Assembly: GCF_035974275.1 (NCBI RefSeq)
Contig: NZ_CP142422.1
Coordinates: 868,001-932,000 of the forward strand
Reading direction: 5' to 3'
Source of the DNA: Chryseobacterium sp. MYb264
Lineage (GTDB): Bacteria > Bacteroidota > Bacteroidia > Flavobacteriales > Weeksellaceae
Length of the DNA: 64,000 nt
Of this stretch, positions 19,180 through 28,566 are shown in pieces. The translations under genes and the position numbers were made by a program. Each line of letters begins with the position of its first letter. The first letter of the stretch is position 1. Below the pieces are notes generated by a model, which searched no databases, had not been told where the DNA came from, and worked only from the letters and a program-made list of their open reading frames with translations.

Positions 19180-19842
19180 ATGAAAGCTCTCGTCATCGGT
19201 GCTACAGGCGCTACAGGAAAAGATTTGGTCAATCAGTTACTTCACGATAAAGATTTTGAAGAAGTTCATATTTTTGTGCGAAAACCTGTTGATATTCAAA
19301 ATGATAAATTGAAAACTCATATCGTAAGTTTTGAAAATCCTGACGAGTGGAAAAATAAAGTAAAAGGTGATGTCGCTTTTTCATGCCTCGGAACAACATT
19401 AAAAACTGCAGGAAGTAAGGAAGCTCAAAGAAAGGTTGATTACGATTATCAATACGAATTTGCAAAAGCTGCCAAAGCAAATGAAGTGGAAGATTATATT
19501 TTGGTCTCTGCTTATGGAGCAGATCCGAAGTCAAGAATTTTTTATTCTAAAATGAAAGGTGAGCTGGAAGAGGCTGTAAAACAGTTACATTTTAACAAAA
19601 TTACCATTTTTAAACCTGGAATGCTGGAAAGAAAAGACTCTGACAGAACCGGAGAAGTTTTAGGAAGCCGAATTATAAAATTCGCGAATAAATTAGGCTT
19701 ACTGGAAAGTCAAAAGCCTTTACCAACCGATGTTTTAGCCAAAGCAATGATTAATTCTTCAAAAATTAAAAGTAATGGATATTCCAGTATTAAGTTGGGA
19801 AATATTTTTTGTTTTGCAGAGAAAAGCAGTGAGTTAATGTAA
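19180..19842 (+). CDS. NAD(P)-binding Rossmann-fold oxidoreductase (TIP30/HTATIP2-like)
   Basis: MKALVIGATGATGKDLVNQL supplies the GxxGxxG dinucleotide-binding loop of atypical short-chain reductases. Residues 100-150 (YILVSAYGADPKSRIFYSKMKGELEEAV) contain the Ser/Tyr/Lys pattern of the family (YSKMKGELE), and FKPGMLERKDSDRTGE is typical of the HTATIP2/YwnB-like group. At 220 residues it is normal in length. The substrate is unknown. The last codons (Leu-Met-stop) are read through the first unit of an octamer repeat array. Confidence 0.82.
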   Translation: MKALVIGATGATGKDLVNQLLHDKDFEEVHIFVRKPVDIQNDKLKTHIVSFENPDEWKNKVKGDVAFSCLGTTLKTAGSKEAQRKVDYDYQYEFAKAAKANEVEDYILVSAYGADPKSRIFYSKMKGELEEAVKQLHFNKITIFKPGMLERKDSDRTGEVLGSRIIKFANKLGLLESQKPLPTDVLAKAMINSSKIKSNGYSSIKLGNIFCFAEKSSELM

Positions 19843-19941
19843 TAATGTAGCAATGTAATAATGTAGCAATGTAACAATGTAGCAATCGAACAATTATTAG
19901 ACTGGTAAATTGTTACACTGATACATTATTACATTATTAGT
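19834..19941. repeat. inverted octamer array (NNAATGTA units), locus A
   Basis: Six or seven 8-bp units of the form NNAATGTA run from 19834. After a short spacer the same octamers appear in inverted orientation (TGATACATTATTACATTATT), so the locus can fold into a long hairpin. It fills the gap between two convergent genes and overlaps the end of the oxidoreductase gene. Related loci are at 21260-21351 and 29916-30075. Confidence 0.75.
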
Positions 19942-19943
19942 TA

Positions 19944-20519
19944 TTATTTAAAGTACTTAGTGATAGAGTCGCTCGTAGGCTTCGTTGTGCTTACAAAAGA
20001 ATCGATTAATTTTCCGTTTTCATCAACTAAGAATTTTGTAAAATTCCATAGAATGGTTGTATTTTTTACTCCATTTAGATCTTTTTCAGTTAAATATTTA
20101 AAGATTGGGGCAGTATCATCGCCTTTCACGGAAACTTTAGCCGCTAAAGGGAAAGTTACTCCATAATTTTTTTGGCAAAAAGCACCGATTTCAGTATTTG
20201 TTCCCGGCTCCTGTCCGCCAAAATTATTGGCAGGAAAACCTACGACAACCACTTTATCTTTATATTCTTCAGAAACCTTTTCAAGATCAGCATATTGCGG
20301 AGTAAATCCACATTCTGAAGCCGTGTTTACAATAAGGATTTTCTTTCCTTTAAAATCTGCAAAGTCAATTTCCTTTCCGTCAAGGCTTTCCACTTTGAAA
20401 TCGTATATTGATTTTCCCATAAGTTCGTTGGTTTTAGCTTTAGAAACTTCACTTTTCTGATTCATGCAACTTTGTAAAAATGCTACAAAAGAAAGCATCA
20501 GTAAAAAAATCTTTTTCAT
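19944..20519 (-). CDS. glutathione-peroxidase-family lipoprotein
   Basis: This 191-residue protein has a lipoprotein signal (FLQSC, Cys18) followed by a complete glutathione peroxidase domain. It carries NTASECGFTPQY with the peroxidatic Cys70, GFPANNFGGQEPG with the conserved Gln, and ILWNFTKFLVDENG with the conserved Trp-Asn-Phe. Bacterial Cys-type members usually take electrons from thioredoxin and reduce lipid or hydrogen peroxides. The lipidation signal places it in the periplasm, presumably on the membrane surface. It is separated from its downstream convergent neighbour by an octamer repeat and follows a LolA-like gene by 42 bases. Confidence 0.93.
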   Translation of the reverse strand: MKKIFLLMLSFVAFLQSCMNQKSEVSKAKTNELMGKSIYDFKVESLDGKEIDFADFKGKKILIVNTASECGFTPQYADLEKVSEEYKDKVVVVGFPANNFGGQEPGTNTEIGAFCQKNYGVTFPLAAKVSVKGDDTAPIFKYLTEKDLNGVKNTTILWNFTKFLVDENGKLIDSFVSTTKPTSDSITKYFK

Positions 20520-20561
20520 TTTTTAAGATTATTTAGAAGCAGATTTTCTGCAATTATTTAA

Positions 20562-21224
20562 TTAAAATTTAAAAATATTCGTTGGAAAAACTTTGTTGAT
20601 ATCTACTTTATTCAAAAGCATAACGTAATCTCCGTCTTTTTTAGGATTTGAAGATTCGATTCTGAAAGGCATCAGTAAATTTCCTACTTTTTTATAATCG
20701 TAATATACTAAGGTTTCATCTTTTTTAACTTCCTTCAAAAGCATATACGTTTTTGTATCAAAATAGTACATGTTTTTGTTTACATTTTTCGTTAATTCAA
20801 CTTTATGACAGTAAATATCTCCTACCTTCTCTTTCCCTAAATACTGGGCATCAAAACCTTTATTTTCCCAATCGATAAAATCATTATCAAAACTTTCCGG
20901 TATATATTCAGCATATTCCTGAAGTTTATTGGTTGCATAATTCATGGCATATCCTTTCGTACCATCATACCCTTCAATAGCCGTATCTTTTCCGCTGATG
21001 GTAATAACAGTTTTTGTAAGATTCGGGCGCTGCTGATAGATTTTAATAGGATATTCATCTTTAACTCCCAAAATAACTTTTCCCTGCAGCAATACTGAAT
21101 TCAACAACTTCCAATTGGTTAATCCTCCTGATAATTCGATGTTTTTATCTATGATTTCTTTTGCTGTCTGCGCAAAAATTGTTTGTGAAAATATCAGGAC
21201 GAAAACTAAAAGTAACTTCTTCAT
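20562..21224 (-). CDS. secreted LolA/outer-membrane lipoprotein-sorting-like protein
   Basis: The 220-residue product has a signal peptide ending FAQ. Its beta-rich mature domain resembles the outer-membrane lipoprotein-sorting/LolA-like superfamily: AKEIIDKNIELSGGLTNW at the N-terminus, VGDIYCHKVELTKN in the middle, and YYFDTKTYMLLKEV, the usual strand before DYKKVGNLLMPF. Many Bacteroidota carry several such proteins, and this one need not be the true lipoprotein chaperone. It precedes the peroxidase gene on the same strand by 42 bases and may share its transcript. Confidence 0.8.
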   Translation of the reverse strand: MKKLLLVFVLIFSQTIFAQTAKEIIDKNIELSGGLTNWKLLNSVLLQGKVILGVKDEYPIKIYQQRPNLTKTVITISGKDTAIEGYDGTKGYAMNYATNKLQEYAEYIPESFDNDFIDWENKGFDAQYLGKEKVGDIYCHKVELTKNVNKNMYYFDTKTYMLLKEVKKDETLVYYDYKKVGNLLMPFRIESSNPKKDGDYVMLLNKVDINKVFPTNIFKF

Positions 21225-21259
21225 TAATTTTATTTATAAATTCAAATATAAGGCTTTAT

Positions 21260-21351
21260 TTATATACCAATGTACCAGTTTACTAATGTATCAATGGAAC
21301 AATAACCAAATTCTCATTATTAGTACATTGTTAGATTGATATATTGGTAGA
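21260..21351. repeat. inverted octamer array (degenerate NNAATGTA units), locus B
   Basis: CCAATGTA, CCAGTTTA, CTAATGTA and TCAATGGA run in series. After about 20 bases the inverted units TTAGTACATTGTTAGATTG and ATATTGGTAGACTA follow. The right end touches the kdsB stop codon. The design matches loci A and C but is more degenerate. Confidence 0.65.
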
Positions 21352-22074
21352 CTAAATTAATTTCCTTGCTTTTTCTAAATCTTCAGGCGTATCAATTCCT
21401 ACTCCGATGAAATTGGTTTCTATGAGCTTGATTTTCATACCATATTCCAGATAACGGATGCACTCAATTTTTTCTGAAATTTCCAAAGGTTTCATTTCCA
21501 ATTTAGAAAACTGAATTAAAGCATGTTTTCTGAAAGCGTATACACCAATGTGCTTAAAATATTCGACATCAAAAGAAATTTCTCTGTGAAAAGGAATTAC
21601 AGAACGGCTGAAATACAAGGCAAAACCGTTGTTATCCGTGATTACTTTTACATTGTTTGGATTTTCAATCTGCTCTTTTTCAGTCAGTTTTATTTTTAAT
21701 GAAGCTAAAGAAATTTCCTGATTTTCATCGTTATGGAAAACTTCAATAAGCTGTTTTAAAGGTTCTAATTTTAGAAAAGGTTCGTCACCCTGAACGTTTA
21801 TAACAATGTCACAGTCAATATTTTGTACCGCTTCTGCAATTCTGTCACTTCCTGTTTCGTGTTGACCCGTCATCACTGCTTTTCCGCCGTTTCGAACAAT
21901 TTCATCGAAAATAATTCCTGAATCAGTTGCTACAAACACTTCATCGAATAAACCTGTTTCCAAAACATTCTGATAGGTCGTTGTAATAACGGTTTTTTCG
22001 CCTAACATCTGCATTAATTTTGCAGGAAAGCGGCTTGCTTCGTAACGTGCGGGAATAACTGCGATAATTTTCAT
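21352..22074 (-). CDS. kdsB: 3-deoxy-manno-octulosonate cytidylyltransferase (CMP-Kdo synthetase)
   Basis: The enzyme activates Kdo with CTP to CMP-Kdo for LPS core assembly in the cytosol. The 240-residue protein carries the signature [18 protein letters not shown] at the N-terminus, [27 protein letters not shown] and [11 protein letters not shown], all characteristic of KdsB. It is preceded by the REP/IS region and followed by an octamer array. Together with kdsA near the window start it accounts for two of the Kdo pathway steps. Confidence 0.97.
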   Translation of the reverse strand: MKIIAVIPARYEASRFPAKLMQMLGEKTVITTTYQNVLETGLFDEVFVATDSGIIFDEIVRNGGKAVMTGQHETGSDRIAEAVQNIDCDIVINVQGDEPFLKLEPLKQLIEVFHNDENQEISLASLKIKLTEKEQIENPNNVKVITDNNGFALYFSRSVIPFHREISFDVEYFKHIGVYAFRKHALIQFSKLEMKPLEISEKIECIRYLEYGMKIKLIETNFIGVGIDTPEDLEKARKLI

Positions 22075-22229
22075 TGAAAAATAATAATTATAGTTTTTTA
22101 TACTTCACGTAAGAAAACATGAAGTTATTTAAGTAAATCAAAAGTAATAAAAAGGTTTCTAAACATCACTATTGATAATTTTAAATTCGTTTTTATTTCC
22201 TAATCGTCTTAAAAAATATGAACCGTTTA

Positions 22230-22329
22230 CAGCCCGACTTGAACGGAGCTCTTTTTGTCGTAACGTAGTGTAGACAAAAAAGCGGGAGTGGAAGGCGGAA
22301 ATAGCTGCAAAAAAATAACCGAGATAAAT
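22230..22329. repeat. REP-like element interrupted by the IS (continues at 24075-24092)
   Basis: The segment contains CTTTTTGTC, a loop and GACAAAAAAGCGGGAGTGG as a stem-loop. It then reads AATAACCGAGATAAAT before the IS and continues CCCGGCTATT after it. Rejoined, AATAACCGAGATAAATCCCGGCTATT is an imperfect palindrome. The general build resembles the 97-bp elements at 54444 and 56292. The rest of the 22075-22329 gap is plain AT-rich sequence. Confidence 0.65.
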
Positions 22330-24074
22330 CGAGGGCACTGAAAAACCCCGTTCATATAGAATTACCAATTGATTTGGAGTTAGAATTAAGAGTTTATTAC
22401 GAAAATTAAACCTTCGTAATAAGCTTTTTTTCTTTTTTTCAGTATCAAATTTTTGAGGTTTAACGGGATTGATATTGCGCCACGCCTGCGATGTTTATAA
22501 AAGACGGAGTATAGATCGATTTCTCTATATTAATTTCAGGATTCTCTTCAAATTGACAGTGAAAATAGCCATTGCACCCTGCATTTGCATATTTTCAATA
22601 CCATTTGCAATCGCCCTGTCGTAGCCGTGTACGTTTTTAAGCTCGCTGTTTTTGGCTTCGATTTTATAGCGGTGTTTCGATTTTTCTTTGTAATAATCGC
22701 TTTCCTGAAAAATCATTTGCTCCTTATGTAAGTCTGATTTTATGGAAACCGAATAAGTTTTAGATTTTGCTCCTTCTTTATAACATCCTTCTTTTAATGG
22801 GCAAACCTTGCATTTTTCAATATCAAAATAATAGGTATCCACTTGATTTCCGCCTACGTGTTTCTTCCCGCCACGAGCTTTGCGAATCGCCAAATGCCCT
22901 GCAGGACACACAAAACGGTCGGCATCTTTATTGTAATCAAAACGGTCTTCATCTTTTCGAAAACCCTGGGTGATGGAAGGATTAAGTCTGGCTACTATTT
23001 TAATATTTTGTTCGCCCGCAATTTTCAGATTTTCTTTTCCGCTGTAAGCAGCGTCACCAATGATGGCATCTACCTCCATCCCGTTGTCCTGGCTCATCTG
23101 CAGTAATTTTGGCAGTTCCGGGCCGTCGCCTTTTTCTCCCGAAGTTACCACGGCCGCCGTAATAATCCGCTCTTCGCTCATCGCCAAGTGCGTTTTGTAT
23201 CCGAAAAAAGAACTGTCAGCCGATTTGTGACCCGTTTTAGCGTCGGCATCTTTTGAAAAAACCATCTGCTCCCCGGTGTCTCTCACTGTTTCCTTCAAAA
23301 GATTCAGCTTCTCCTTTACAGCAGGAATCTCCCTGATAGAAGCTTCGTTTTCAATGCGTTTTTCGAGTTCTCTGCAATAATCCAATTCTTTGTTTAAATC
23401 ATTTTCAATATTTTTTGAGGGCATTTTAGTTTTAAATTCTTCATCAAACTGATAAACGGTCTTGCGAAGCAGTTTTGAGCGCTCCCGCAATACTTCTATC
23501 GTTGAAAAAGGATTGCTCATCGACAAGGTGTGAGTGGCATCTACAATGATGGATCTGGATTTGATGATGCCTTTTTCAATCGCAATACTCACGGTTTTAC
23601 CAATGAGCAAGCTTAAAAGATCACTATCTTTCAAACGCAGTTTTCTGAATTTTGTAAGGGAACTGGGATTGATTACATCTTCTTCCGGAGTCATATCCAA
23701 GAAATATTTAAAGGACATATCATACCGGGAACGCTCTACCACATCTACATCAGAAACTGTATAAATACTTTTTAAAAGCAGGTATTTAAACATCCGTACC
23801 GGACTTTCAGCATTGCGACCATTGTTTAAGCAGTATTTGCTCAAAAGCTCATCATAGATGAAAGAAAAATCAATCAGCTCATTAATTTTTCTAAGAAGGT
23901 TTTCCTTCGGTACAATTAAATCATACAAACCGGAATAGGCACTCAACGGAAGTTTTTCTTGCTGTATTAACATTTGCTTTGCTATTGAAATTTACATTGA
24001 AGATAAAAAAATAAGCAAAACTTTTAAAGTTTTGCTTATTTTTTTTAATGAAGTTTACTTTTTCAGTGCCCTCG
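22330..24074 (-). mobile_element. IS1182-family insertion sequence, complete
   Basis: The element is 1745 bp with a perfect 16-bp terminal inverted repeat (CGAGGGCACTGAAAAA). Direct copies of ATAAAT lie just outside it at 22324-22329 and 24075-24080, an apparent 6-bp target duplication. It carries one transposase gene. Two internal hairpins flank that gene: a terminator-like stem (TTATTACGAA/TTCGTAATAA, about 22394-22422) and a symmetric AAGCAAAACTT/AAGTTTTGCTT stem at about 24013-24037. The second may block read-through from outside. Confidence 0.92.
22525..23973 (-). CDS. IS1182 family transposase
   Basis: The 482-residue DDE transposase is intact. The N-terminal DUF772-type domain is visible (NGRNAESPVRMFKYLLLKS, SLTKFRKLRL). 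Catalytic residues are likely the Asp in IIVDATHT, the Asp in AIIGDAAYSG and the Glu in RYKIEAKNSELKNVHGYDRA. A Cys cluster (CPAGH, CKVCPLKEGCY) typical of the family lies between the second Asp and the Glu. The gene is full length without frameshift, so the element may be active. Confidence 0.95.
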   Translation of the reverse strand: MLIQQEKLPLSAYSGLYDLIVPKENLLRKINELIDFSFIYDELLSKYCLNNGRNAESPVRMFKYLLLKSIYTVSDVDVVERSRYDMSFKYFLDMTPEEDVINPSSLTKFRKLRLKDSDLLSLLIGKTVSIAIEKGIIKSRSIIVDATHTLSMSNPFSTIEVLRERSKLLRKTVYQFDEEFKTKMPSKNIENDLNKELDYCRELEKRIENEASIREIPAVKEKLNLLKETVRDTGEQMVFSKDADAKTGHKSADSSFFGYKTHLAMSEERIITAAVVTSGEKGDGPELPKLLQMSQDNGMEVDAIIGDAAYSGKENLKIAGEQNIKIVARLNPSITQGFRKDEDRFDYNKDADRFVCPAGHLAIRKARGGKKHVGGNQVDTYYFDIEKCKVCPLKEGCYKEGAKSKTYSVSIKSDLHKEQMIFQESDYYKEKSKHRYKIEAKNSELKNVHGYDRAIANGIENMQMQGAMAIFTVNLKRILKLI

Positions 24075-24101
24075 ATAAATCCCGGCTATTAATATTGTAT
24101 T

Positions 24102-26936
24102 CTAAAAATCAAATTCTCCGATGAGAATTTTGCTGTCACTTTCTCCCTTATTTTCTTTTTGACTTTGAAAAACAGCAATCTTTCGCTCTTGTCTACCACT
24201 TGAATAATAAAGATAAACTTCTGCCATAATAGTGGTTGGCCCCGAAAGAATATTCTGCCTTTCTCCAAAGAAATTGGTTTTAATCTTATATTTTCCTTTT
24301 ACCGCCTTTTTCAATAAAAATTGCTCAGGTCCAAAACCTTGAGTAAAATCATTACTAATTCTTCCTCCTATCTGGGTAGATCTGTGAGAATACGAACAAT
24401 CTTCACCCGTAGGATCTGTTACCCAAAGATCGATATCTGTATTATCTTTGTTCCAATTGATGACTACACGAATATCAACCGGAAGCTCAGTCTTTAAACG
24501 ATCATCGATTTTAGTAGCATCAACATTTTTACTAAGTGTTAAAATATTATTGATCTCCATGATTAAAATTTCTTCAATTCCGTTATCACGAACCGAAATT
24601 TCATCTGTGAATTCCTGATAAAGCAAAGATTTATATATATTTAATGCTTCCTGAGGTCTTTTATTGTCCAGTAATGCTAATGCATAATCTCTATGACTTT
24701 GTGCATCGAAAGGTCTCCATTCAAGAATTTTCTGCGTGATCCAAAGTTCTTTATCATAATGACCTCTTTGTTTCAGAAGATACATGATTGTTTTATACAA
24801 TTCTTCATTTTCCAGATCGAGTTCTGCCAATGTGCTTAATACCTTTAAAGAAAGCATCTTATCTCCCTTTTTGAACAGCAGTTTTGAAATATCAAAGTAA
24901 TAAGAAGGCAATTTTTCGTACTTGGAACGATTTTGAAGATACTTTGAATAGACTTGATCTGCCGATTGTAAATTTTGAAAGTCTTTCATGTATTCTGCAT
25001 TACTTTCCACATCTACCAAAGTTATTTTCCCGTTGGGAGTAGAATGCTTCATATCGATATAAGATTCTTCAGCATAAGCCATCTTGGCTTTAGTTGGGCT
25101 ATACTCTTCAGACGCCGGTGATTGTGTATTTCTAATCATTTCCGTTGCCGATTGGTTGCTTATTGTAGGATATTGTTTTTTTTCTGAAGGCTTAAATTCT
25201 GTATTCCACCAGTTTTTCAATTCCTTAGTTTTATCAAAAGCCTTTGATAATAGATTTCTACGTTGCTCAAGAACATTTCTCTTATTTGCAGAAATAATTT
25301 TATTATAATCTGCCTGTAATTCTTGCGGAGGATTGATATGATAACGTACATAATCATCTACATCTTCTAAAACAATCAAACTTGTGTTTTTACTTACAAC
25401 GCCAAATTGTTCACTAATATTTCGGATTTCATCTCTGTTTTGGGTAGAATTCAATTCTAACTCATCAATTTTTCTTTGCGCCCAAAACTGAGCAATTTGC
25501 CAATTTTCAGCTGATGAGCCAGTACTAAAATCTACAGGAACTTCATATTTTTGATTTCCTACGGTAAAAACGGCAGTCAGTTTTCCTACATTTCCCGAAG
25601 AAATTCCGAAAATATTAATTGGCTCATTTACCACAGATCCAATGCTTGGAAACATCTCCTGTATATTTGGATTTTCTTTAAATCCTAAAAATTTGACAAC
25701 CTGTTTTTTATATGTTTTTAAGGCTGCTGCTGCATCAAGCTCATTAAGGTTAATAAAATTTCCTCCCGATTGCCCTGATAAAAGCTTCAGTAAAGTAAAA
25801 TCTGAAGTTGGCGTACTCGAAACACTGTTTACAGGTTTCTTAAATTTTGTTTTCAAATCTCCAAAATTCGAAATGCCATCTGAAAAAAGAAGATATTCCT
25901 CCACATTATTGAGATCTTTTAACACCCCAAAGTCGGTTCCTCCGTCATACTTTAAGCTTACAATTTTATTTTTCAAGGCAGACCAATCTCCTTCACTTAT
26001 TGTAAAGTCCTCTGATTTTTCTAATGTATTATTTAATGCCACGAGAGTTACCGAAACATTCTTATTATCAGCAAAATAAGCGTTAAGAAATTCTATCTCT
26101 TTATTGATGTTTCTTTTTGATCCACTGAATGAATTGTCCCAAATAATCGCAATCTTCTGAGAATTAGGTTTGTCTGCCACAGGAAAATCAGAGGGAATAT
26201 TTGCAGCAAAATAGGCTTTTCCATCTGAAGCTTTTTGAAATAAGACATTCGAAGTCGCTTTATTTTTTGGAATATCGATTTTTAAATTTTCATTTGGAGA
26301 AAAATTATCTTTCGATATTTCAGCTACCCATTGATTTCCCGATTTTTGGAATGAAAAACTACCATCCGGATTTTCAATGATCTTAGGAACCGAAGTGTTA
26401 TCATTTATTAAAACCTTCAATTCAAACTTTGGAATTTTAGTAGCATTTGCAAAACTTAAGAAGTATTGATACTCCGATTTTAAATTTTTAAGTTCCTGAT
26501 GATAAGTAATTTCTATTGTTCGGCTTCCTTTTACCGGCAGAGGATAAATTCTTGTTCTGAAATTATTTCCCTGTATTTTTTCTATAATTCCGGGATCAAT
26601 ATTTCTTTTTTCTACACTTTCAAAAACTTCCTTTGCTCTTTCTTTAGGAACAGGAACTGCTTTTCGCATTTTACCATTAATATCTAAAGCATAGCCACTT
26701 ACACTTACTCCATCAGGAAGCGGAAAAGTAAGCGTTCCTTCCAAAATCCTATCACTGGGGTTATAAAAAGTATAGGTTGCGGTAGTTGTTGCAAGATTTC
26801 CAAGAATTTTGGTTTCAAATTTTGCATTTTGTAAAATAACAGGATGAGTTCTCTGGTTTACAATTTCTAATGTAGGAATCTGAGCAAATGCAGCACTAAA
26901 AATCAGCGTTGCAAGCATCGTTACAATTTTTCTCAT
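24102..26936 (-). CDS. VIT and VWA domain protein with TPR-like region and C-terminal DUF2135
   Basis: This 944-residue exported protein has a signal peptide ending FAQ, then a VIT domain (about 20-145; ATYTFYNPSDRILEGTLTFPL, EVFESVEKRNIDPGI). A von Willebrand A-like region follows (about 255-400) with IAIIWDNSFSGSKR, where a degenerate metal site replaces the usual DxSxS. The segment from about 660 to 800 is helical and TPR-like (FDAQSHRDYALALLDNKRP). The end matches DUF2135 (VVINWNKDNTDIDLWVTDP, about 835 on). Such proteins are thought to mediate protein interactions in the periplasm. The exact role is unknown. The IS lies just downstream. Confidence 0.85.
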   Translation of the reverse strand: MRKIVTMLATLIFSAAFAQIPTLEIVNQRTHPVILQNAKFETKILGNLATTTATYTFYNPSDRILEGTLTFPLPDGVSVSGYALDINGKMRKAVPVPKERAKEVFESVEKRNIDPGIIEKIQGNNFRTRIYPLPVKGSRTIEITYHQELKNLKSEYQYFLSFANATKIPKFELKVLINDNTSVPKIIENPDGSFSFQKSGNQWVAEISKDNFSPNENLKIDIPKNKATSNVLFQKASDGKAYFAANIPSDFPVADKPNSQKIAIIWDNSFSGSKRNINKEIEFLNAYFADNKNVSVTLVALNNTLEKSEDFTISEGDWSALKNKIVSLKYDGGTDFGVLKDLNNVEEYLLFSDGISNFGDLKTKFKKPVNSVSSTPTSDFTLLKLLSGQSGGNFINLNELDAAAALKTYKKQVVKFLGFKENPNIQEMFPSIGSVVNEPINIFGISSGNVGKLTAVFTVGNQKYEVPVDFSTGSSAENWQIAQFWAQRKIDELELNSTQNRDEIRNISEQFGVVSKNTSLIVLEDVDDYVRYHINPPQELQADYNKIISANKRNVLEQRRNLLSKAFDKTKELKNWWNTEFKPSEKKQYPTISNQSATEMIRNTQSPASEEYSPTKAKMAYAEESYIDMKHSTPNGKITLVDVESNAEYMKDFQNLQSADQVYSKYLQNRSKYEKLPSYYFDISKLLFKKGDKMLSLKVLSTLAELDLENEELYKTIMYLLKQRGHYDKELWITQKILEWRPFDAQSHRDYALALLDNKRPQEALNIYKSLLYQEFTDEISVRDNGIEEILIMEINNILTLSKNVDATKIDDRLKTELPVDIRVVINWNKDNTDIDLWVTDPTGEDCSYSHRSTQIGGRISNDFTQGFGPEQFLLKKAVKGKYKIKTNFFGERQNILSGPTTIMAEVYLYYSSGRQERKIAVFQSQKENKGESDSKILIGEFDF

Positions 26937-26973
26937 ATTATGTTTGTTTGAATGATATTTTTTAAGAATAAGT

Positions 26974-27175
26974 TTGTTTAAACTAATTTTAAATTTAACC
27001 GCAAAAGAAGCAAAAGACCTTATTGGATTTATTTAAAGTATTTCAAAAGTCTATAAAGAGAAAAAATCAAAGATTTTTTTTAACTTATGTGATCTTTTTT
27101 ATTTAAATATTAAACTTAAAATAACTAAAGTGTTAAAATTTTTTGTTTCTTTTGTGGTAAAAAAAGTTTAAACAA
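26974..27175. repeat. 202-bp TIR element (MITE-like), copy 2
   Basis: Same length and ends (TTGTTTAAAC / GTTTAAACAA) as the copy at 11242-11443, differing at only a small number of positions. It sits between the VIT/VWA gene and the serine protease gene. With the following hairpin it accounts for almost all of the 304-base gap. Confidence 0.8.
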
Positions 27176-27183
27176 CTTTAATA

Positions 27184-27223
27184 ATTAATTCTATACTTTT
27201 TGATTACGAAGTATAGAATTAAT
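27184..27223 (-). terminator. 15-bp-stem hairpin behind the protease gene
   Basis: ATTAATTCTATACTT and AAGTATAGAATTAAT are exact complements around a 10-base loop, 19 bases after the protease stop. The T-tract is weak on the minus strand, so termination is probable rather than certain. Confidence 0.65.
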
Positions 27224-27241
27224 AAAAAAGGAAAAATACAT

Positions 27242-28522
27242 TTAGTAAGAATAAACGGATTTAATTTGTTTAGCAACCATCCCAAAGTTAAAACCTTGAA
27301 CCTGATCTAATCCACTGAAATTAACAGCAATTAACTGTCCACAATTATTAAAAACGGGAGCACCACTTGCACCATGCGTAGAAGTTACGCTGTATTGAAT
27401 TTTATTACCATCAGTCTCCTTACTGATTTGCCCATCATAAAGCTGCACCTTAACTCCAGAGTTTGTTTGTGCCAAATTTTCACCCAACGGATAGCCGATC
27501 ATTACAGCTTTTTCTCCAGGATGTAAAGATTTATCGTCTGTAATAGAATTATTTAAATCGATAATATTCGTAACAGTATTCGGAGTTTCTTTGTCCGAAA
27601 GTTGTAAAACACCTAAATCAACCGATGCATCGTCGGATATTTTTACGATATCACATATCAACCACTCATCATTAGAATCGTGAAGAGCTACTGAAATATC
27701 AATAGTTTTTACATATACTTCGATATCATCTTCTGAGACATAGTCTTTATGAGGAATAGATGCCGCAAGATCTGCCACTGCTGTTGCAGAATCAATTGCT
27801 CCAGATTCGGAATTTATAAATTCTTCTCCGCCAGATTCATTTTCATATCCACCTTCATCACCTTCACGATAATCTGCAGAAGCACTATTCCAATTGCTTA
27901 AAATAAATGTTTCAAAGCCATCTGCTGAAATATCATTTGTAAGAATAGAAGCAATTTTTCGTTTAAAATTTCCTGAATTAGTCGCTATTTGTTCCGATAC
28001 ATCATCAGATTTCCAAGGTTCCAAAACATGACTGTTGGAAATCATATTTCCTTTCTTATCTACGAAAAACGCCGTTCCATAGACTATTTCTACAGTTGCC
28101 TCAGGAACGTTCAGCTGAATTTCTTTTCCTTTGATTTTTGCAAAATAGCCATATGTATGCTTTACCATTACCACAGCATCTTTGTAAGCATCATAAATTT
28201 TTGTATCAGTATCTAAGCAGGCATTTTCTACCACTGGTACAGATTGATGATCTTTATAATACTTATATCCAAAAATAGAAGCCGCTCCCAATATGATTAC
28301 ACTTCCTAAGCTAAAGAAAGCAATTTTATAAGGATTCTTCTTCTTTTTATCTGCTGAAGGCGAAGTTGTTTCAGGAATTGAAGATGACACAGGCTGTGCT
28401 TGTTGTGGAGAATCCAGTGTTTCAGAACTTTCCACAAATTCATCGGTAATTGAATTATCTTGCGATTCTACTTGTTCTTTTTTCCCCAATCCTGGGTCGA
28501 ATTCATTTTCTTCGTTAATCAT
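27242..28522 (-). CDS. membrane-anchored trypsin-like serine protease
   Basis: The 426-residue protein starts with a cytosolic Glu/Ser/Pro-rich region (1-64). One transmembrane helix (about 66-86) follows, then a periplasmic chymotrypsin-fold protease domain. The triad is visible: His165 in ISNSHVLEPW, Asp302 in DASVDLGVLQL and Ser386 in THGASGAPVFN. An acidic, Ser-rich insertion of about 65 residues (about 195-260) separates the His and Asp lobes, and no PDZ domain follows, unlike DegP. It lies upstream of the VIT/VWA gene with the TIR element between, suggesting a former operon. The target is unknown. Confidence 0.85.
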   Translation of the reverse strand: MINEENEFDPGLGKKEQVESQDNSITDEFVESSETLDSPQQAQPVSSSIPETTSPSADKKKKNPYKIAFFSLGSVIILGAASIFGYKYYKDHQSVPVVENACLDTDTKIYDAYKDAVVMVKHTYGYFAKIKGKEIQLNVPEATVEIVYGTAFFVDKKGNMISNSHVLEPWKSDDVSEQIATNSGNFKRKIASILTNDISADGFETFILSNWNSASADYREGDEGGYENESGGEEFINSESGAIDSATAVADLAASIPHKDYVSEDDIEVYVKTIDISVALHDSNDEWLICDIVKISDDASVDLGVLQLSDKETPNTVTNIIDLNNSITDDKSLHPGEKAVMIGYPLGENLAQTNSGVKVQLYDGQISKETDGNKIQYSVTSTHGASGAPVFNNCGQLIAVNFSGLDQVQGFNFGMVAKQIKSVYSY

Positions 28523-28566
28523 TTGTGTTATTATTAATTGTTATTAATTTTTATAGATAATAAAAA

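Noticed and set aside
22159..22368. 69-residue minus-strand frame
   Set aside because: It runs across the REP-like repeat and the IS end, so it is a product of the insertion.
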